A stretch of 64,000 nucleotides of DNA from Maniola hyperantus (Eukaryota; Arthropoda; Insecta; Lepidoptera; Nymphalidae). Both the position numbers and the translations under genes were made by a program. The notes under the pieces are model-generated. The model saw only the letters and a program-made list of their open reading frames with translations. It ran no database searches and had not been told where the DNA came from. Position 1 is the first letter of the stretch, and each line of letters begins with the position of its first letter. Location: NCBI RefSeq assembly GCF_902806685.2, contig NC_048546.1:14307891-14371890 (forward strand), given 5' to 3'. Below are positions 8,105-17,400 of the stretch, one piece after another.

Positions 8105-11100
8105 GTGACTAGTAGGGGAGACCGGGAAGAGTTGAAACAGTCTGTTTCAAATCACTCGGGAAAAAATCGCATTGCGAAGCTGGATTGCCAATGGGTATGG
8201 CATATAGCTCAAAAAATCGATAGACGGAAAGGACAGCGTTGGAAGACCCCAACTAATTGGACAGGCGACACCAAACGAGGTCGTAAAGAGCCGCTGGATT
8301 CAGGCGACGCAAGATCGTTGCGTGTGGAAGTCCCTACAAGAGTTCTCCATCATTGCACGTCTATCGGTTGACAAGGGTGATGATGATTGACAATATTCAT
8401 CACCCGGTTGCATCCACCGAAGAATAAACCAATAATCTATGGACTGTGGTAGCATTTATTTGTTTAAGGCGACATTTATGTTGGTGTGATACAGATAGTG
8501 TTGGAGCACGAGGACGGGTGGCAGTGCGCCGCGTCTCTGGTGTCGTTGCGCACCGGCGTCACCACAGCGCGATGTGCACGCGGGCGCGGCGAGGCGCCCG
8601 GCGCGCAGGCGCCCTGGGCGCTGGCGGCGGCGCTGCTGGGCGCGCGCGGCGTGACGCCGGCGGCGGGCGCGAGGCGTGTGGCGCGCATAGCGCTGGCGGG
8701 CGACGGGCGCGACCCCGCCGATCCCGCGCGTGACCTAGCCGTGCTCGAGCTGGAGGCGCCCTTCGGCCGCGCCGCGCGTGCCCTGCCCATCTTGCTGCAG
8801 ACTGACCCGGGGGCCGCTGCCGAGAGCTGCCACGCCGTGCGCGCACTACCGCCCCGTGCCGTCGCCGGTCCCCGGGTGCGTTTTCGGGTGCGCAGCCTGC
8901 ACAGCGCGCCCGAACGCGACTGTGCGGCGCGCGTGTCGCAGTGGGCTGCGACGCGCGCTCACCTGCTGTGCCTGGCCGCCGACGACGGCGACATGTGCGA
9001 GGTGAGCTGCATCCGACCCGCTACCTTCCCCCTTCTCCCCCTGGCTTGACGACCATGACACGTATACTTGCAGCGTGACCTCGGTGGCGGCGTGGTGTGC
9101 GGCGGCAAGCTGAGCGGCGTGCTGAGCGCGCTGGGCGGCGCGGGCGCGTGTAGCGCCACGCTCGCGGCGCAGGCCGTGGCGCGCGCGCGGCGCTTCCTGC
9201 ACTGCGCGCACACGTTGCGCCTGTGCGGACGGTGAGAACTTTGTAAAGAGCTTCCGTTAACAAAATTTGCTTGATGCTTGAGGCGTAAATGATGCTATTT
9301 TCATTTTTTGTTTGACTTGACGATCGTTTTGTTCGAGATATGAGAAAAGTGTCGTTTGCTTGATCAAGCTCCCTATAAGCAGCTTGATCAAGCAAAAGTA
9401 ACAAATCTACGTGCTTGACGTCAAGCCGCTGAACTGTTTCGGGAGCTGTCAGCGACCGACTCTTTCTGAGTATGTATAGGTACTTCGAGTATTTCAAAAC
9501 AGCGTTTAAAGAGTTGTATTGTGTGACAGCGGCGCGTGCGCCTCGCAGTGCACCGAGCGGCGCCTGCTGCCCGACGACGACGACCCGCCCGCCCCCGCCT
9601 CCTCGCACCCCACGGACTCCGTCCCACCCGCTGAAGACGCGGCCGACGACCAACTAACCACGAGTAAGCACTCCGATCAACTCGGGCCATGGGCACTCAC
9701 ACCGCACACAGCCCTGGCCCCTGCACCACATGAGTAGTGTGCCTGCACTTCCCTGCTCGTTACAGGTGCGTCGGTAGAAAGCACACCCGCCGCCCCGAGC
9801 CCCGCCCTGCTCGCGCGCCCCGAGCCCACCGCCGCGACGCTTGCGTCGCCGCCTGAGTCACCGCGGCGTACCTCGCTCGCCACCATCCCCTTCTTCGGCG
9901 ACGAGCACGCATCCTCCGCAAGACATGCATTAGAGTTCGAACCTAACCGGCCAGACTTCAAGGTACCTATTTCATATTTCATCACTTAGTTATTGCCGAC
10001 TTATGAAAATATAAAATAACAATAATTTTGCTTGTCATCAAAATTATATTATCGAATGTCGTAACGAAGAATTTTAATAAAATTATTAATTTAAACTGTC
10101 TATATTTACCCCCTAACGAGTGTAGAATACAAGTTCGTATGCATTATTCTGGAAAGATTTTTGGAAATCATGAAAAAGTATGAAGGAACTGGACGATAAA
10201 ATTAAACAACAAAATCGGAGACGCACTTTATAATGATTCCTATTTCATATTTCATCACTTAGTTATTGCCGACTTATGAAAATATAAAATAACAATAATT
10301 TTGCTTGTCATCAAAATTATATTATCGAATGTCGTAACGAAGAATTTTAATAAAATTATTAATTTAAACTGCTCTATATTTACCCCCTAACGAGTGTAGA
10401 ATACAAGTTCGTATGCATTATTCTGGAAAGATTTTTGGAAATCGTGAAAAAGTATGAAGGAACTGGACGATAAAATTAAACAACAAAATCGGAGACGCAC
10501 TTTATAATGATGCGGGGGGACGCCCCGCACACACATATGTGTCACCCAGGTTAGTGTAGGACTGTGCGGGGCGTTCCTACCCTGATTGCTATCTCGACCT
10601 GTCGTGTAGTAGGTACCTATATCAGTTATCACCGGTAGGTTTGGTTTTTAAAATAGACGCGCTTGGTTGCAATCAGACCTGCTTGCTAGCAAGTGGCGAA
10701 GCAGCTTAAGATGGAGCGCGCTTGCCTAGAAGACGCCTATTATTTAATCTTGCCTTGATATTAAAATTGGAGGTTTCCTGCAAGCTCGCTCGAGTGTAAT
10801 GCATACGAACCCGCCCGTAGGCAGCTCAGACCCGAACCCCCCGCGTGCGCTTGAAGGCGGGTGAGTACGGTGACAACGCGGCGGACTACGCGGCCGACGA
10901 CGCCCGCCCACCACCCCGTGCCGCCCACGAGACAACCCGCCCGCCGCCCACGCCGACGCGCCGTGCCACGGGCGTGCCTCCCACGCGCCGCGCCACGCGC
11001 GAGCCGGCTGCGCCCGCGCTGCAGCTCGCTTCGAGCGAGCCGCCCCAAGCCGCCGCGAGCGCGCAGCGCCTCACCGCACCCACCTCTATGATTTTGTTTT

Positions 11101-11126
11101 CGATGACAATGCTATTTGGAAAATAA
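7949..11126 (+). CDS. Secreted catalytically inactive trypsin-like serine protease homolog (six exons)
   Basis: Join 7949-8104, 8495-9001, 9074-9231, 9530-9663, 9766-9962 and 10830-11126 gives 482 aa with every phase consistent. Residues 1-24 look like a signal peptide (RLLLGAALLLARLPASDA). A short acidic run follows, then a chymotrypsin-fold domain from about residue 50. The catalytic positions are degraded: TAAHC is VTTARC (His to Arg), DLAVLEL keeps the Asp, and the GDSGGP region reads RDLGGGVVC (Ser lost). There is no IVGG activation site, so it cannot be a normal zymogen. The C-terminal third is Pro/Asp/Ala/Arg-rich and disordered, with a Cys pair just after the domain. Such homologs in insects act as cofactors in melanization or matrix assembly (family knowledge); the role here is unknown. 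Confidence 0.8.
8150..8400 (+). pseudogene. RTE LINE 3' fragment inside SPH intron 1
   Basis: Contains a degraded KLDCQWVWHIAQ (normally LKWQWAGHI) and a frame-broken end of the reverse transcriptase C-terminus, closing with a GATGATGATTG tail. Same family as 330-650, 36600-36860 and 54650-54975. Confidence 0.65.
8495..9001 (+). CDS. Serine protease homolog exon 2 (main protease domain)
   Basis: Acceptor TGTGATACAG, donor GTGAGC; 169 codons, phase 0 at both ends. Encodes IVLEHEDGWQCAASLVSLRT, VTTARC at the catalytic His site, DLAVLELEAPF around the catalytic Asp, and DDGDMCE before the active-Ser loop. Strongly G+C-rich, with Ala/Arg-biased composition. Several long overlapping open frames on both strands here are composition artefacts. 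Confidence 0.82.
9074..9231 (+). CDS. Serine protease homolog exon 3 (active-site Ser loop, lost)
   Basis: Acceptor ATACTTGCAG, donor GTGAGA. RDLGGGVVCGGKLSGVLSAL replaces the usual GD(S/G)GGP-LVC and G(I/V)VSWG block. A C-terminal helix (VARARRFLHC) follows. It leaves in phase 2. Confidence 0.8.
9250..9440. repeat. MITE-like repeat with CTTGACGTCAAG ends, copy 2
   Basis: In SPH intron 3. TTTGCTTGATGCTTGAGGC is at the left and ACGTGCTTGACGTCAAGCC at the right, with a perfect TGACGTCA at 9416. Inverted relative to 7180-7400. Confidence 0.6.
9530..9663 (+). CDS. Serine protease homolog exon 4 (linker)
   Basis: Acceptor TATTGTGTGACAG, donor GTAAGC. Encodes GACASQCTERRLLPDDDDPP and a Pro/Ser/Ala/Asp-rich stretch. 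The two cysteines could pair with each other or with the domain. Phase 2 in and phase 1 out fit the flanking exons. Confidence 0.72.
9766..9962 (+). CDS. Serine protease homolog exon 5 (disordered tail)
   Basis: Acceptor CTGCTCGTTACAG, donor GTACCT. Encodes SASVESTPAAPSPALLARPE and ends HALEFEPNRPDFK. It leaves in phase 0. Low-complexity Pro/Ala/Ser composition with no domain recognised. Confidence 0.7.
9966..10511. repeat. 273-bp tandem duplication in SPH intron 5
   Basis: 9966-10238 and 10239-10511 are near-identical direct copies (for example CTGTCTAT against CTGCTCTAT, AATCATG against AATCGTG). The first copy begins three bases after the exon 5 donor GT. The few differences imply a recent event. 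Confidence 0.85.
10503..10612. repeat. GC-rich MITE family F fragment
   Basis: GGACGCCCCGCACAC to CCCTGATTGCTATCTCGACC then TGTCG. Shares its end with the full element at 12246-12362. Confidence 0.6.
10830..11126 (+). CDS. Serine protease homolog exon 6 (last exon)
   Basis: Acceptor AGGCAGCTCAG at 10829 (a CAG five bases earlier would hit a stop). Encodes TRTPRVRLKAGEYGDNAADY, then a Pro/Thr/Arg/Ala-rich tail ending TSMILFSMTMLFGK and TAA at 11124. The exact acceptor is the least certain border of this gene. It is G+C-rich until its last 40 bases, which turn AT-rich. Confidence 0.62.
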   Translation, partial: TRTPRVRLKAGEYGDNAADYAADDARPPPRAAHETTRPPPTPTRRATGVPPTRRATREPAAPALQLASSEPPQAAASAQRLTAPTSMILFSMTMLFGK

Positions 11127-11127
11127 A
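11122..11127 (+). promoter_or_regulatory. AATAAA overlapping the SPH stop codon
   Basis: AATAAA overlaps the TAA stop and is followed by a second overlapping AATAAA. It is a possible poly(A) signal giving an extremely short 3' UTR; other signals further down are equally possible. Confidence 0.35.
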
Positions 11128-11309
11128 ATAAAATATCAGTACCCAACAAATATTTGTTTTGTGTAGGGCGTTTTTGCACAGGCCACCGCACGACACGATA
11201 AAATGCGAGGACGACATCGGGCGCCTTAAGTAGGTATAAAGAATTTATACCTAAGAAAAAGTATGTATGAACTTACTAACGGCACATCACAGGACTCGCG
11301 GTACAGTAA

Positions 11310-11482
11310 GCGGCCGAAGGTAATGTACATCGACCTTTAGAAAGAGATAGCAGATTTGTAGAGCGTTGTCCCTGTCGTTGAGACCGACAAAACGTCATAT
11401 TATAGAAATGAGTGACAGAGACAATCGCTCTACAAAGCCGAAACGTAATTCTAAAGGCCGATGTACATTACTTTTGGCCGCG
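11310..11482. mobile_element. Foldback MITE family E, full copy
   Basis: Ends GCGGCCGAAGGTAATGTACA and TGTACATTACTTTTGGCCGC are inverted. Inner parts GTAGAGCGTTGTC...GACAATCGCTCTAC also pair. A relative at 31630-31770 / 32196-32222 is split by a LINE. Confidence 0.75.
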
Positions 11483-13260
11483 TATAGGTCGATTCCGGAA
11501 AACCTGCATCAATCATGGTTACAATCGCAATTGCTGTGATTTGCTGAATTCGAAGGTGCCCTTCGTAGGTAAATAAAAGTCGACCTTTTTAAAAATGTTT
11601 ATTTGCAAAACTTAATAATGTTATAACTTATTATAAGAGAGGCATATTATTATAATAGGTAGTTAAGTATAATAATTTATTTTACAAAAATGTACTTATA
11701 GTTACAAAGTTTTAAATAATAATAATAATTATTATTATACCCATCTTATTTTTGAGGATAGCTTATCATGTATTTTAAACTTGTACTATTATTTTATAAG
11801 TAGTCACTTTGTAGGTAGTCAGTTAACAAATAAAATAAAACAAAAAATAATTATAATATGAAAGCATAATTGCTTCATGGGCAATTGTCGACAAAATTAT
11901 CAAATTAATTACAAAAGGTTAAAAAAAACCAAAACAATTAAAAAGAGTAGGTAGGTATTTCAGAACAATATTTTTGTTACGCAACTTTTGTAAGTTTAGC
12001 TATCTATAGTGACAGGTGATATTTTAAAAAGAGTTTCTGATTGTAGCAGTTTTCGTTTTTGCTATAGGTAGGTACTGCGTCCGCGTTACAACATGAATTT
12101 TCTATTTTCTAGCGATAGAAGTAGCTTTCATTTGCCTCAAAAATACAAGTTAGGCAAGTACCTACTGTAAACTCCGTGTTCCGTCCTACCCTACAATTTA
12201 AACATCGTTATAAGTATTAGGATTATGTGGTAGGTATGCCGTGACAGACATATCTATAGTACGCGACAGGTCGAGATGGCAATCAGGGAGGGAACACCCC
12301 GCACACAACGTGCGGGTGTGCGGCGGCTTCATACCCCGATTGTCATTTCAACCTGTCGCGGACTCTACTTTTGATTTTATAATAGCTGTTACTGTAGTGT
12401 GGATTTTATTATTAATAGTTTCAAGATGTACCTATCTATACCAACTAATAATTATTAAATTATGTACAGAGTTGATCGTGTGGTTTGGCAGACAGGACGG
12501 GCTAGTCGTTTCGTTCAAACCAGTCTATAAAGTTTGAGACCTTCAACATTTTTACCTAAATAAATTAGATTCGTTGTGAGTATAGTATTATATTTAGACT
12601 CACTGAACTTAATTAACAACAACTTAACGATGACGTAGAAATGGTATTATGATGATCGCACATTAGATACCTACGAGCCGCACGTGTCACTTGTTCCGCA
12701 AATGCCGCACGCACTTACTACATCGTGGTACAGTTTGGTATTTGAAGTAAGTTAAAAAGTAGTCTATATGACAGGGGAATGTATCTGCGCTATGTACTTT
12801 TTCGCGTAGAAGTAGATTAAAACACCAATCGCGTAGCATCATAGACACTCCCGCCGTGGTGCCTCAGACTATCAAATATTTAAATCAAAATCATCCTTTA
12901 CGCAAGTTCAAGGCCAAGGTTCTTTTTTCAATCGGTAACCACTTACGTATGCAATACTAAAAAAAAATTTGAAAACCGATCCAAAACCACGGAGAAATTG
13001 GTGTGCATACCGTACATTAAAAAAACGCACTGAGTTGAGAACCGGTGCAAGAAGATAATTTGGAAGTCGGCTAAATATAAAAGACGAAGCTCGCGTCGAG
13101 TCCGTGACAGAACGCAAAAAATGCGGGTGCGGAATTCGCGTTTTCATACATGTGCGTCTTTAACGACTAGGCTTGTCTCTAGTATGCGATCATCTTGAAT
13201 CAACAAAACCGATTTCCATTTTACAACAAAATGTCAATCGTTATAATCGGAATGGCTATG
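11483..13260. other. Intergenic, AT-rich, between SPH and chitin-binding gene
   Basis: The two genes converge across this stretch. Apart from MITE F at 12246-12362 I see only AT-rich low-complexity DNA (for example AATAATAATAATTATTATTA at 11717) and no supported exon. Confidence 0.5.
12246..12362. mobile_element. GC-rich MITE family F, full copy
   Basis: Inverted ends: GCGACAGGTCGAGATGGCAA and TTGTCATTTCAACCTGTCGC. The core is C/G-rich (CCCCGCACAC...GTGCGGGTGTGCGG). Relatives at 10503, 17043, 36008, 58248 and 61177. Confidence 0.75.
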
Positions 13261-13267
13261 AACTGAA

Positions 13268-13273
13268 TTTATT
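13268..13273 (-). promoter_or_regulatory. Poly(A) signal of CPAP1-like gene
   Basis: AATAAA on the minus strand about 20 bases after the TAA stop, followed by AT-rich sequence; it implies a very short 3' UTR. Confidence 0.5.
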
Positions 13274-13293
13274 GTAATTCCTAGATGTGAATG

Positions 13294-14490
13294 TTACCTC
13301 CTCACAATACACGGTTCACAAGTGCCAGGGTTAAGATACGCAGGATGGCACTGGGGGCAAGCTGGGTTCTCCCCGTAACTTGCTCTTCCAGGTCTAGAAA
13401 CTTCCACTTGGAAGGAAGTCTGGGCAGCGTCATCATCGTACCCTGGATGGGGACTGTCTAAGGGAAACACAAAGTCTGGTACGAAGTATGAACTCGTGTT
13501 ATACTCTGTGTTACTTGGTTGTATGTCTATAGGTTTGGGGGTTGTGGTAGTGTGATCGCTGAAAGGTCTTTTGCTTGGCTTCACAGGGTTGGTAGCGTTT
13601 AGTGCAGTCTCATTACTAAGTTTAGGAGGCTCTAAATCAAACGCTGGTACAGCCCATTTCCATTCATAGTAAATTGGTGGTCCCATTGTCGTTGACGCCA
13701 ATGGAGTAAAATCAGTTTTCGGAGGCAGAAGTTCTTTAGCTGGTTCCGGTACTGAATTTACATTTGATTCAGTGTTTAATTCCGGGTTTGTCTTGACATT
13801 TACCTTTTCAAATCTAGTGCTCTCAGTCGATCCTTTTTTCTTATCGCTTTGTAGAACATTGAAATTATTACCAAAGTTTTTGTTGTTGCGCGGAATTCTA
13901 TCTTCTTCTGAACTGACTTGGGCATCTGGTAGATGTTTGTTTAGATCTATGATTTCTGATCGTGTCATGGTTGTTTTTATTGAGTCTGGTGAGTTTGGGT
14001 CGAAGCGTTTTATGAAGTTGTAAACGGGGTCTTGTGTTTTGACTCTCGCATCAATTTCATATTCTTCAGATTCACTGTCTTTTACTGGTGGTAAAGGAGC
14101 CACTAATTCCCTGGACGGAGGTGGGATTTTTACATTTGGTCTTACTTTGTTTGCTTCATACGTTTGTTCAAGTTCTGGTTGGTTGAAAACTATATCCTTT
14201 TTAGTGTTGGCATTCGAAGCTGGTTTGAACGTTGGCTTTTCATGATTAACGTTAAATTTGAAGTGGTTTTCATTTATGTCACGGTTGGTGACGGTTGGTC
14301 TCTTCGGTTTTTCGTTATTGAAGTGAAAGCTATCTTCACTAGTGTCTATGGTGACAGGAGCTGGTCTCTTGGTCTTCATTGACCACGAGGTAGGCGGTCT
14401 GTAGTAGCGCTTGTCACTATCCAAGTCTTCACTGCCGCTTGAGATCGATTCCGAAATTCCCACGATACTGTTATCCGGGTGGAATGGGAA
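13294..14490 (-). CDS. CPAP1-like last exon (disordered tail, CxxC end)
   Basis: Acceptor CTTTTTTCTAG; 398 codons and stop TAA at 13296-13294. Starts FPFHPDNSIVGISESISSGS. It is rich in Ser, Asn, Thr, Pro and Lys, with short repeats such as HFKFN/FHFNN, and a conserved-looking patch PPIYYEWKWAVPAFDLEPP. It ends NPACPQCHPAYLNPGTCEPC plus IVRR. No globular domain is seen before the Cys motif. Several open frames on the plus strand are antisense shadows. Confidence 0.85.
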   Translation of the reverse strand, partial: FPFHPDNSIVGISESISSGSEDLDSDKRYYRPPTSWSMKTKRPAPVTIDTSEDSFHFNNEKPKRPTVTNRDINENHFKFNVNHEKPTFKPASNANTKKDIVFNQPELEQTYEANKVRPNVKIPPPSRELVAPLPPVKDSESEEYEIDARVKTQDPVYNFIKRFDPNSPDSIKTTMTRSEIIDLNKHLPDAQVSSEEDRIPRNNKNFGNNFNVLQSDKKKGSTESTRFEKVNVKTNPELNTESNVNSVPEPAKELLPPKTDFTPLASTTMGPPIYYEWKWAVPAFDLEPPKLSNETALNATNPVKPSKRPFSDHTTTTPKPIDIQPSNTEYNTSSYFVPDFVFPLDSPHPGYDDDAAQTSFQVEVSRPGRASYGENPACPQCHPAYLNPGTCEPCIVRR

Positions 14491-17400
14491 CTAGAAAAAA
14501 GAAAAGGAATGAGATTAGTTACAGTGTTGATAAATAATGGGAGGTTAAGAGGAAAAAGAAGAAAATGTTACGTTCTTTCACATTAAACTTTGTTATGGGT
14601 GAAAACACAAATTCCTCTAAAACCAGCAGTCCTTCCCTTAAATTGGCAAATGTTCATGGTGACGGTAAGTATACCCAACCACTGCATTGAAGTACTTAAA
14701 AATAGGGGCATGGTTCTCTAATCTCTATAATATTATCTATGTGAACATCTCTTCTATAGAGAAATCTGTTTGAAAATCAGAATCAAAATAATTTATTTCA
14801 TGTAGTTAGGACAACAGCAATAAGTCCCGCAAATTGCTAATGCGCGTGGCCGCCTTTTTAGTGATGTCAGCACTAGACTGAAGTTTCGAGCTGATGCTGA
14901 TGGTGTATTTTTATTTTGGCTGACGTCAAAATGACGTCGTTTCGATGTGATGTATCACTACGTCTGTGAATCTACCAACTGCACTGGTTCGGACTGCAGA
15001 TTTCGATTTGCAGAAGTATAGACAGAGATCTCACCTTAGTCTCAGCTTCTTTCAACCCATCGTAGTAGTTGCTGTTGGGAGGCACGGACAGGATGTCCGG
15101 CCGAGGAGTCCGCTGGCGCATGTCCGCGTCCGACACGAACGGCTTGTCCCTTTGACCTGATGAAACAATTAGTATTTCTTTTAAGATTAAGTGAACTGAT
15201 TTTACGAGCTACCTTAGAGCTAAAAATCAAAGATAGTTTCCTGAAAATGTGAAAAAAAGCGAGAGTCGATCCCCATTTCCAGCACTCATCTTTTTGCGTT
15301 TTAAACAATGAATATCACTTGCTGTAATGGTGAAGAAAAACATCATGAGGAAACCTGAATGCCTTACAAATCTCCTTAATGTTCTAAAAGGTGTGTGTAG
15401 TCTGCCAATATGCACTTGGCCACCGTGGACTATCATCTTCTTCTCGAATCGACGGTCCAGAGGCGTCTTTAACTATGGTGCAGGGTGTGCGGCACACACG
15501 GGCGCCGGGTCTAAGGGGGCGCCGAGCGCCCTCTAATGCGACACCTCCAAAGATGCGTCGATGCCGGCGCTCTCAAAGACCCTGCGCTCGTGTTATGGCC
15601 GAAGCCGTCATCATTTAAAATTGCACCATTTGCATCCGAATTTCCGTTTGAAAATATAACTGTTAGTATTCCATTTTGGCCCTGCTTCTACTAGACTAAA
15701 GGGCGCCAGGGTACTGGTTGCACACGGGCGCCACAAGGGCTAGAGATGCCTCTGCGACGGTCACCTCAAATACGGGCAGCCCAAAACCAGTACCCTAGCT
15801 ACAACGTCCTTTAGGCGCTATTATAATCGGCATAAAATAATAATAAAACAAATGGTATAAAAGGTAATGGTATCAATGCTACTGAAGCTTTAAAAGCCTT
15901 TTTATTAGGGCAACTAATCGATAACGACTCTAGATACCATCGTTTCGGAATTCCAACAAGATGTATATGAATTAGATATCTTAAATATCGTGAGTGCAGC
16001 ATAATATTTTATTAACACATTACAATAATAGTACGCAAATATGCTCAAATTGATTGATAGGTCGTGTACGAGCTAATGAATTTCAGTTGATACGTAAGAA
16101 TAGAGCTAAATTAAGGTTGTTTCGTGAGGAGGCATCGACATTCGACCCGCAAGGCTGTGAGATCAGATCGTGAACTGGCCTTTAACGAAGGCAACTATTT
16201 GGAACAGATTTAGATGTGCTTCGAAATTAAATGCATTTAGTTAAACTATTTGCAGTAAACATTAACTTATATATTACTTCGTATGGACAAAGCTATTGAA
16301 CAAAGAAAATAGCACCGACTCAGTGGTGCTTTAGCACCAATGCAACCTCAGTGACGTCTGGATTTCAAACGGGTCGTTCAATCATTAGTATCTAAGAGGT
16401 GGCGCTGATTTATTTGGTTACAAAACCGTGAAAAATTTTGTTCGCTTGGCCATATCTTGTCATTTATATCGATGGCTGTAAACAAGCTTTTTTGAGTTTC
16501 ACTGAAGTTCTTGATAAAAATAGAGAAAAATGTTAGCGTACCTACCGTTCCTCAAAAGGAAAAAAGGAACCCTTATAGGATCCCTTTGTTGTCTGTCTGT
16601 TTGTCCGTCTGTCCGTTTATCTGCCTGTCTGTCGTGTCTGTCAAGATACAAGAAAACCTATAGTGTAGGTACTTCCCGTTGACCTAGAATCATGAAGTTT
16701 GGCAGGTAGGTACCTAGGTCTTATAACACAAGTACAGAAATAAATCCGAAATACATGGATTTATCGTTACATCACAATAAAATTGTACAAATAATTATTA
16801 AGTATGTACAACTTTCAAAGTAAGATTAAGTAGGTAGTATACTAAGTGGGGTATCATATAAAAGGGCTTTACCTGCAGATTCTATAACAGATTTTATTAA
16901 TTTTTATGCATAATGGTTTTTGATTTATCGTGCAAAATGTCAAAAAAATACGACTGTAGTACGGATCCCTCGGTGCGCAAGTTTGGCTCGTACTTGGCCG
17001 GTTTTTTATGCTTTGAGGGTCTAAAATACTACTTGCTTCTGATACCTATACCGAGATAGCAATCGGGGTATGGGGGGGGGGAGATACGCCGACATTTCCC
17101 CTACCTAATGACAACAACAACAATCGATGGTTAAATCTAGGTAGCACTTACCTAAGAAAAACATGATTTAAGTTATTTAATAGATGCCTATAGGTACCTA
17201 GACCATAAATTAATTTGATTCAAGCAACAGTGAAAGTCCAAGGAACTTGCGCAACAGCTTATCTGATACAATGAGCTATTACTGCTATTAGCTTGAAACA
17301 GGTACCTTCTCGTAACTAGGAATAATAACTAGCTGCAAGCTAACACAAAGCTACGTACCTAACAAATAGTGCTACCTAACCTAATTTATATTAGCTTAAA

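Noticed and set aside
7949..8371. 140-codon frame read straight through from the signal peptide
   Set aside because: After 8104 it runs into an RTE LINE fragment. The GTGACT donor and the matching phase of the 8495 exon give a coherent protease domain.
8446..9653. Several overlapping Arg/Ala/Pro-rich frames on both strands
   Set aside because: Stop codons are rare in this G+C-rich segment; only the plus-strand frame with protease motifs and splice sites is supported.
10744..11191. Minus-strand Arg/Gly-rich frames
   Set aside because: Shadows of the G+C-rich last SPH exon.
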